Source: Fibrobacter sp. UBA4309
GTDB lineage: Bacteria > Fibrobacterota > Fibrobacteria > Fibrobacterales > Fibrobacteraceae
Reading direction: 5' to 3'
DNA: 9,353 nt
NCBI RefSeq assembly: GCF_002395745.1
Contig: NZ_DGUN01000036.1
Span: 244-9,596 of the forward strand
Part shown: piece by piece, positions 5,267 to 9,353 of the stretch
Layout of the letters: every line of letters begins with the position of its first letter
Numbering within the stretch: the first letter of the stretch is position 1
Translations under genes and position numbers: made by a program
The notes under the pieces: generated by a model
Database searches by the model: none
Told to the model about the DNA's origin: nothing
The model's input: the letters and a program-made list of their open reading frames with translations, nothing else

Positions 5267-6025
5267 ATGAAAAAAATGTTTGTTGCACTTGGCGTGGTAT
5301 TGGCCTCTTTGATTGCTTGCTCTGAATCAGATTCTGGAGGGTCAACGCAACCATGCATCGACGCTTCTTGTACTAGCCAGCAGCAAACATCGAAAAAAAA
5401 TGCATCACAGTGTGAACTTGCCACTCAAAAGCTTCCTGCATCGTCTCTTGCTTGGCAGCCGACTTTCAGTGGCGGTTGTGAAGTCCAACAACAAATTGCC
5501 TTGGACGAAATGCTGAAGTTTGACACTTTGCTGATTGCAGGTGGCTTCCAAAAAGAGGAACTGGTTCAGGAATCTTATCGTTATGTAAGAGAGACTCCAG
5601 ATTATACAACGCTTGTTGCCGTTAATGACACGTTGGCTTTTACCTATATGATGGGAACATTTGTCGGTAATTTCCATTCGGTTACAAGTCCATTGGACGA
5701 AAAAGTCTTGCAGGAGAGGTTTGTAACTCCCGCTTGTCCGGTTCTGTTACCGCCTGACGCTTTAGCATCAGATATCTGGGCTGGAGCCGATTTGTGTACA
5801 ATATCTAATAAAAATGGATTTGTGTATATGAACTCGTTAATGACATCCAAATCTTTGAATGTGGTAAAAAATGATTTGGCTAAGTATGGTTGGTCATGCT
5901 TAGGAACGGATCTTGTCATTTGTTCTGCAACATATGACTCCCAGAATTATACACTAAGTTTTACATATGCTTCTTCGAGTATGGGAGCGACTCTTAAAGA
6001 ACTGAGGCTTATGTGGACTCACTAA
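5267..6025 (+). CDS. Cys-rich lipoprotein, second of the tandem paralogous pair
   Basis: A 252-residue predicted lipoprotein, paralogue of the gene just upstream and of unknown function. An AAGGAG ribosome site (5255-5260) precedes the ATG. Lipobox LIAC gives lipidated Cys18, followed by SESDSGG. Its eight other cysteines (30, 35, 49, 71, 157, 177, 211, 219) match those of the paralogue in order and near-equal spacing. The block LATQKLPASSLAWQPTF is identical in both proteins although many codons differ, so the protein sequence has been kept by selection; elsewhere the two have diverged strongly. The C-terminal GWSC...CSATYDSQNYTL mirrors the partner. An eight-A run (5393-5400) lies in the linker. 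The 44-bp gap before it and two terminators after it suggest it is the last gene of the operon. Confidence 0.82.
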   Translation: MKKMFVALGVVLASLIACSESDSGGSTQPCIDASCTSQQQTSKKNASQCELATQKLPASSLAWQPTFSGGCEVQQQIALDEMLKFDTLLIAGGFQKEELVQESYRYVRETPDYTTLVAVNDTLAFTYMMGTFVGNFHSVTSPLDEKVLQERFVTPACPVLLPPDALASDIWAGADLCTISNKNGFVYMNSLMTSKSLNVVKNDLAKYGWSCLGTDLVICSATYDSQNYTLSFTYASSSMGATLKELRLMWTH

Positions 6026-6031
6026 CGTGCT

Positions 6032-6055
6032 GTTTCCCACAGGAAACGCTTTTTT
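6032..6055 (+). terminator. Intrinsic terminator after the lipoprotein operon (first of two)
   Basis: GTTTCC (6032-6037) pairs with GGAAAC (6042-6047) around a CACA loop, followed after two bases by six T residues (6050-6055). It is short and weaker than the hairpin just downstream. Confidence 0.65.
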
Positions 6056-6056
6056 G

Positions 6057-6086
6057 AGGGCAGAAATGCCCTTTTTTTGTTTTTTT
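6057..6086 (+). terminator. Intrinsic terminator after the lipoprotein operon (second of two)
   Basis: AGGGCA (6057-6062) pairs with TGCCCT (6067-6072) around a GAAA loop of the stable GNRA type. A long T-rich tract follows to 6086. This is the stronger of two tandem terminators and insulates the cellulase gene from the operon upstream. Confidence 0.88.
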
Positions 6087-6129
6087 GGGGTAGATTTATG
6101 TTAGTTGGACCCAATCTATGGAGTAAATC

Positions 6130-7950
6130 ATGAAATCCAGGTTTTTGACCGCATCTGCCATCCTCGCTATGGCTAGTGTTTCTTTCGCCGCGACCGCCTA
6201 CATCAACCAGATTGGCTACCGCACCAGCGACTTCAAGGAACTCACGCTGTTCGAGGGCAGCGGAAACGTCGATTTCGTCGACCAGTCCGGCAAGACGGTG
6301 CTCTCGGTGACGCCTTCCGCCGCCGCGAACTGGGACGGTAGCGGCCAGAGCGTGCAGCTTGTCGACTTTACCGAACTCAAGACTCCGGGCACGTACACCA
6401 TCAAGGTGAACGGTCGGGAGGTCCGCAAGGACTTGAAGATTGCCGACAATGCCTACGGTGAAGTGTCGAAGGCCCTGTTGAAGTGGTTCTACTACCAGCG
6501 CGCTTCCATGGCCCTGGAAGAACAGTACGCGGGCAAGTGGAAGCGCGCCGCGGGTCACCCCGACATGGGCGTGGCCTTCCATAGTTCCGCCACGGGCGGG
6601 AGCGGCACCCTCAACAGCCCCAAGGGCTGGTACGATGCCGGCGACTACGGCAAGTACATCGTGAACTCGGGCATTTCCACCTACACGCTCCTGAGCCTCT
6701 ACGAGCATTTCCCGGCTTATTTTGACAATCTAAAATGGAACATCCCGGCCGACGGCAATTTGCCCGACCTCCTGGCCGAAATCAAGTACAACCTGGACTG
6801 GATGCTCACCATGCAGGCAAGCGACGGGGGAGTCTACCACAAACTTACCACGCTCCAGTTCTGCGGGACGGTGATGCCGAACGAGGATATCGATAAGCGT
6901 TACGTTATCGGCAAGAGCACGACCGCTACGCTTGATTTTGCCGGCGTGATGGCGGTTGCTGCCCGCGTGTACGAAAAATTCGACGCCACGTTCGCCGCAA
7001 AGGCGCTCGATGCAGCCAAGAAGGCCTACGCATGGGCCGAGTCCAACCCGAGCACTTATTATAATCAGCCGCGAGACGTTGCGACCGGAACCTATGCCGA
7101 CAACAACGCCAAGGACGAGAAGAACTTTGCCGCTGCCGAACTCTTTGTGACCACGAAGGACGCTTCGTATGCCGCGCAGGGCGCTAGCGGGGCGATTCCG
7201 GGCTGGGCCGAGATGAGCGGCCTTGTGACGTACACCAAGGCGACGCATGCAGCCGATTTCAGCGACGCCGCCGCGGCCAAGGATTCCCTGATTGCCGCCG
7301 CCGACCGCTATGCGAACCATGCCGCGACCGGCTTTGGCGTTCCCATGACCAAGAACGACTTCTACTGGGGTTCCAACAGCGTGGCCGCCAATATGGGCGT
7401 GTGGCTGCTCCATGCTTACTACCTGACGGGCGAGAAGAAGTATTACCAGAGCGCCGTCAAGACGCTCGACTACCTGCTGGGCAAGAACCCGTTGGACATG
7501 TCGTTCGTGACCGGATTCGGCACCAAGTCGCCGATGCATCCGCATCACCGTCCGAGCCAGGCCGACGGAATCCAGGAGCCGGTGCCGGGCATGCTCGTGG
7601 GCGGTCCGCAGCCCGGCGGCGAGGATATTGGCAAAAACGAGTGGGAATGCAGGGATTACCGCGTGAACGGCGCCCCGGCCAAGTCCTACTTTGACGACGA
7701 ATGCAGCTATGCGAGCAACGAGGTGGCCATCAACTGGAATTCCCCGATTGCATACCTGGCGGGTGCCATCGAGGCGCTCAATTCCGGTCACGCCCCCTCC
7801 TTCGCGGTTGACGGGATTGTCTCCATCCCGAAGGTCCGTCCGGGCCTGCGCACTGGCGACGGTACGCCCAAGCTCCGCTTCGATAGCCACAGGGTGTTTA
7901 TCGAAAACAACGGAATCCGTTACGACCTGAAGGGCAAAAAGCTCAAGTAA
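6130..7950 (+). CDS. Secreted GH9 glycoside hydrolase (endoglucanase/cellulase)
   Basis: A 606-residue family 9 glycoside hydrolase, an inverting enzyme that cleaves beta-1,4-glucan such as cellulose. The start has a GGAG ribosome site (6120-6123). A signal peptide (about 1-20, ending SVSFA) is followed by the N-terminal Ig-like domain common in GH9 (about 22-104, from AYINQIGYR). The (alpha/alpha)6 catalytic domain covers about 108-552. Catalytic signatures are intact: GWYDAGDYGKY with D169/D172 as nucleophile-water base residues, MHPHHRPS (469-476) with the substrate-binding His/Arg, and SNEVAINWNSP (529-539) with E531 as the general acid. No carbohydrate-binding module is seen. The last roughly 54 residues form a Pro/Arg-rich linker and a basic RFDSHRVFIENNGIRYDLKG segment, possibly a sorting or surface tail. 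It is bounded by terminators on both sides and so is probably monocistronic. The exact substrate cannot be read from sequence. Confidence 0.95.
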   Translation: MKSRFLTASAILAMASVSFAATAYINQIGYRTSDFKELTLFEGSGNVDFVDQSGKTVLSVTPSAAANWDGSGQSVQLVDFTELKTPGTYTIKVNGREVRKDLKIADNAYGEVSKALLKWFYYQRASMALEEQYAGKWKRAAGHPDMGVAFHSSATGGSGTLNSPKGWYDAGDYGKYIVNSGISTYTLLSLYEHFPAYFDNLKWNIPADGNLPDLLAEIKYNLDWMLTMQASDGGVYHKLTTLQFCGTVMPNEDIDKRYVIGKSTTATLDFAGVMAVAARVYEKFDATFAAKALDAAKKAYAWAESNPSTYYNQPRDVATGTYADNNAKDEKNFAAAELFVTTKDASYAAQGASGAIPGWAEMSGLVTYTKATHAADFSDAAAAKDSLIAAADRYANHAATGFGVPMTKNDFYWGSNSVAANMGVWLLHAYYLTGEKKYYQSAVKTLDYLLGKNPLDMSFVTGFGTKSPMHPHHRPSQADGIQEPVPGMLVGGPQPGGEDIGKNEWECRDYRVNGAPAKSYFDDECSYASNEVAINWNSPIAYLAGAIEALNSGHAPSFAVDGIVSIPKVRPGLRTGDGTPKLRFDSHRVFIENNGIRYDLKGKKLK

Positions 7951-7975
7951 ACCCTGAAATTCGCTAAAAAATAAG

Positions 7976-8006
7976 AACCGCGGCGGAATCGTCGCGGTTT
8001 TGTCTT
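7976..8006. terminator. Terminator between convergent GH9 and M23 genes, possibly bidirectional
   Basis: AACCGCGGCG (7976-7985) pairs with CGTCGCGGTT (7990-7999), with one G-T pair, around the loop GAAT. A T-rich run follows on the plus strand. On the minus strand the stem is followed by a T-rich tract (complement of 7961-7975). One hairpin could therefore end transcription from both genes. Confidence 0.82.
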
Positions 8007-8035
8007 TTGAAGGGCGGCGCTTTTTGGGACAGCGT

Positions 8036-8962
8036 TTACGAGCAGCGGAGCACTTGGCCCGGGCGGATCATGTTCCCCTTGAGGCCGTTCAGCTTTTTGA
8101 GCTTGGTAATGGATATCCCGTAACGTCGGGCGATTTTGCCTAGGCAGTCGCCGCGGCGCACCTTGTAGTAGCGGTGCTTGGCAAGTTCCTTCTGGAATTC
8201 CCCCTCGACGGCGAGCAACTGCTGCTGCTCGATGGTGGTCAGGGCGTTGTGGAACGTGCCCTGCTCAAAGTTGAATACCGTGGCCGGGTCGATGTAGGTG
8301 CCGTTGAACTTCATCTCGAAATGCAGGTGCGCCCCGAAGGAGCGGCCCGTATTGCCGCCGACGCCGATGGTATCGCCGGCCTGGAGCGTGTCGCCGACGT
8401 TGACTTTCCAGCTGGCGAGGTGGGCGTAGAGGGTGGTGAGCCCGTTCCCGTGGTCCAGAATGACGTACTTGCCGTAACCCCTGCGGCGGCCCTGGTTGCG
8501 TACCTTGGTGACGACACCGGCGAATGCGGCCACGATGGTGCGGTCTTCGCCGTGGCAGAGCCCGAGGTCGACGCCGCGGTGCATGCGGTAGGTACGGATG
8601 CCGTAGGGGGCGGAAACGCGACGGCTTTCGCTAGGGACAAATGCCGTAGTCATGTCGAGGACGAGCTTGGCCAGGGAATCCACATGGGCGGAATCGGTGG
8701 CGTTCATGTCGGCGGCGAGTTCCGCGTCGGCTTCTTCCTGGCTCATTTCGGGGCCGTTATCGGAAGAGTCGGCTTCGTTTTCGGCAATTTCGGCCGGGGC
8801 GTTGGGATTGTTGCCGGCATCGGCTTCGTCTACGAGAGTGTCTCCGGAAAACTCGCTTTCGGTTTGCGGAATGGTTTCGGGTACAATTTCGTCCTTGGCA
8901 AATGCTGCCAAGGCTATCATGCAGACTATCGTAAGGACTTTTGACGGAGCGAGTAGTTTCAT
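8036..8962 (-). CDS. M23 family metallopeptidase with C-terminal LysM
   Basis: A 308-residue exported peptidoglycan endopeptidase-like protein. The chosen start is the ATG at 8962, because it opens directly into a signal peptide (MKLLAPSKVLTIVCMIALAAFA). An in-frame TTG at 8977 lies inside the promoter and is unlikely. A long acidic Ala/Glu/Asp-rich linker follows (about 24-95). The M23 (LytM/peptidase M23) domain covers about 112-230: zinc ligands H128 and D132 (HRGVD) and H214 of HLHFE, with H181 and H212 in the catalytic His positions. All are present, so it may be active, unlike degenerate EnvC/NlpD-type activators. A LysM domain (about 264-307, YYKVRRGDCLGKIARRYG...) should anchor it to peptidoglycan. 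The likely role is cutting cross-link peptides during growth or division. No ribosome site is seen; the leader appears very short. Confidence 0.93.
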   Translation of the reverse strand: MKLLAPSKVLTIVCMIALAAFAKDEIVPETIPQTESEFSGDTLVDEADAGNNPNAPAEIAENEADSSDNGPEMSQEEADAELAADMNATDSAHVDSLAKLVLDMTTAFVPSESRRVSAPYGIRTYRMHRGVDLGLCHGEDRTIVAAFAGVVTKVRNQGRRRGYGKYVILDHGNGLTTLYAHLASWKVNVGDTLQAGDTIGVGGNTGRSFGAHLHFEMKFNGTYIDPATVFNFEQGTFHNALTTIEQQQLLAVEGEFQKELAKHRYYKVRRGDCLGKIARRYGISITKLKKLNGLKGNMIRPGQVLRCS

Positions 8963-8974
8963 GGTATATTGGGT

Positions 8975-8982
8975 CAAAGATA
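8975..8982 (-). promoter_or_regulatory. -7 element of the M23 gene
   Basis: On the minus strand TATCTTTG matches TAnnTTTG and ends 12 bases before the ATG, so the leader would be roughly nine bases. No TTG is found 19-21 bases further upstream, so this match is weaker than the other three. Confidence 0.45.
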
Positions 8983-9011
8983 GTCTATTTGTCCTGATTT
9001 GTCATAGGTGG

Positions 9012-9042
9012 TTGTGATGTAGCTCAATTTTTTCTATCTTTG
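9012..9042 (+). promoter_or_regulatory. Bacteroidetes-like promoter of glycyl-tRNA synthetase
   Basis: TTG (9012-9014), a 20-base spacer and TATCTTTG (9035-9042) form the same TTG-N20-TAnnTTTG promoter as at 1940 and 2883. Transcription would start at about 9045 and give a leader of about 65 bases. The divergent M23 promoter lies about 30 bp to the left, so the two may compete or share control. Confidence 0.65.
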
Positions 9043-9051
9043 CACCCGTCA

Positions 9052-9096
9052 GGGCCTATCATCCAGGTAGGTTCCTAGTCCGGCTAGATTTAGCCG
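9052..9096 (+). promoter_or_regulatory. Possible folded 5' leader of glyS
   Basis: Two hairpins can form in the untranslated leader. GGGCCTATC (9052-9060) pairs with GGTAGGTTC (9066-9074) using several G-U pairs; CGGCTA (9081-9086) pairs exactly with TAGCCG (9091-9096) around GATT. The second ends just ahead of the ribosome site AAAGGA (9099-9104). No known riboswitch is recognised, and there is no clear alternative terminator. Confidence 0.35.
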
Positions 9097-9111
9097 ATAA
9101 AGGATTATAAA

Positions 9112-9353
9112 ATGGCAAAGAAAGTTCAGGATGCCCTCAAGGACATCATCTCCCTCTGCAAGCGCCGCGGTTTCATTTTCCCCGGCTCCGAAATTTACGA
9201 CGGCCTCGCCAACACTTGGGACTACGGTCCGTATGGCGTGGAACTGAAGCGCAACATCAAGAACCTCTGGTGGAAGAAGTTTGTGACCAGCCGCCAGGAC
9301 GTGCTCGGTCTCGACAGCTCTATTCTTTTGAACCCCCGCGTCTGGAAGGCCTC
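9112..9353 (+). CDS. glyS: Glycyl-tRNA synthetase, N-terminal part (3' end outside window)
   Basis: The first 80 codons of a class II glycyl-tRNA synthetase of the single-chain dimeric type, which charges tRNA-Gly with glycine using ATP. The start ATG has AAAGGA seven bases upstream. The N-terminal region is strongly conserved: CKRRGFIFPGSEIYDG, then WDYGPYGVELKRNIKN-WW, and VLGLDSSILLNPRVWKA (motif 1 region), which matches the dimeric family rather than the alpha2-beta2 GlyQ/GlyS enzyme. The frame is intact to the end of the window. It is divergent from the M23 peptidase gene and has its own promoter. The symbol follows usage for the single-chain enzyme (also annotated glyQS). Confidence 0.95.
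   Translation, partial: MAKKVQDALKDIISLCKRRGFIFPGSEIYDGLANTWDYGPYGVELKRNIKNLWWKKFVTSRQDVLGLDSSILLNPRVWKA

Noticed and set aside
6091..6098. TAGATTTA ahead of the GH9 gene as its -7 element
   Set aside because: One mismatch to TAnnTTTG and no TTG at the right distance; the GH9 gene must have a promoter here, but this match is too weak to annotate.
6022..6708. 228-codon minus-strand open frame spanning the GH9 start and the terminators
   Set aside because: It runs across two intrinsic terminators and the GH9 signal peptide region; no homology and no promoter or ribosome site seen.
6730..7890. 386-codon open frame on the minus strand opposite the GH9 gene
   Set aside because: A shadow of the GC-rich, third-position-biased GH9 gene; no domain, signal peptide or ribosome site, while GH9 motifs are complete on the other strand.
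8174..8944. 256-codon open frame on the plus strand opposite the M23 gene
   Set aside because: Gly/Val-rich repetitive translation with no recognisable domain; it is antisense to an intact M23-LysM gene.
8963..8977. TTG start at 8977 for the M23 gene
   Set aside because: That TTG is part of the TATCTTTG promoter element, and the downstream ATG at 8962 begins a proper signal peptide.

Overview
The window looks like chromosomal DNA from Fibrobacter or a close relative. The main evidence is a protein of the TIGR02147/DUF4423 paralogous family (best known from Fibrobacter), a secreted GH9 cellulase, lipoprotein genes, and a V-type ATPase operon ending in I-K-K. No species can be named from the sequence alone. 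Three putative promoters fit the grammar TTG-N20-TAnnTTTG, which resembles the Bacteroidetes -33/-7 promoter and suits a member of the Fibrobacteres-Chlorobi-Bacteroidetes group.

Layout. (1) 1-1842, plus strand: the end of a V-type ATPase operon, with the C-terminal membrane half of subunit I followed by two different c-ring proteolipid genes (K1, K2). Dispersed-repeat-like hairpins and a strong terminator follow (1847-1948). (2) 1975-2737: a probable toxin-antitoxin module, with a 51-residue small gene 4 nt ahead of a GNAT acetyltransferase. (3) 2738-2917: an AT-rich gap with a short direct repeat and a promoter. (4) 2918-6025: a likely four-gene operon with a TIGR02147/DUF4423 putative regulator, an 11-bp-overlapping lipoprotein gene, and two tandem paralogous lipoprotein genes that keep eight matching cysteines. 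Two terminators close it. (5) 6130-7950: a secreted GH9 glycoside hydrolase with a basic C-terminal tail. (6) 8036-8962, minus strand: a convergent M23 metallopeptidase with a C-terminal LysM; a terminator that may work in both directions separates it from the cellulase gene. (7) 9112 to the end: the start of glycyl-tRNA synthetase, divergent from the M23 gene, with its own promoter and a possibly folded leader.

How the parts relate. The ATPase, cell-wall hydrolase and tRNA synthetase are housekeeping genes, and GH9 serves plant cell-wall breakdown. The interior stretch (about 1950-6025) is visibly more AT-rich and holds the accessory genes. The best candidates for something little described are the regulator-lipoprotein cassette with its Cys-rich pair, the two-proteolipid rotor whose paralogues differ at ion-binding positions, and the small-gene/GNAT module that appears to be read from a nearly leaderless promoter.
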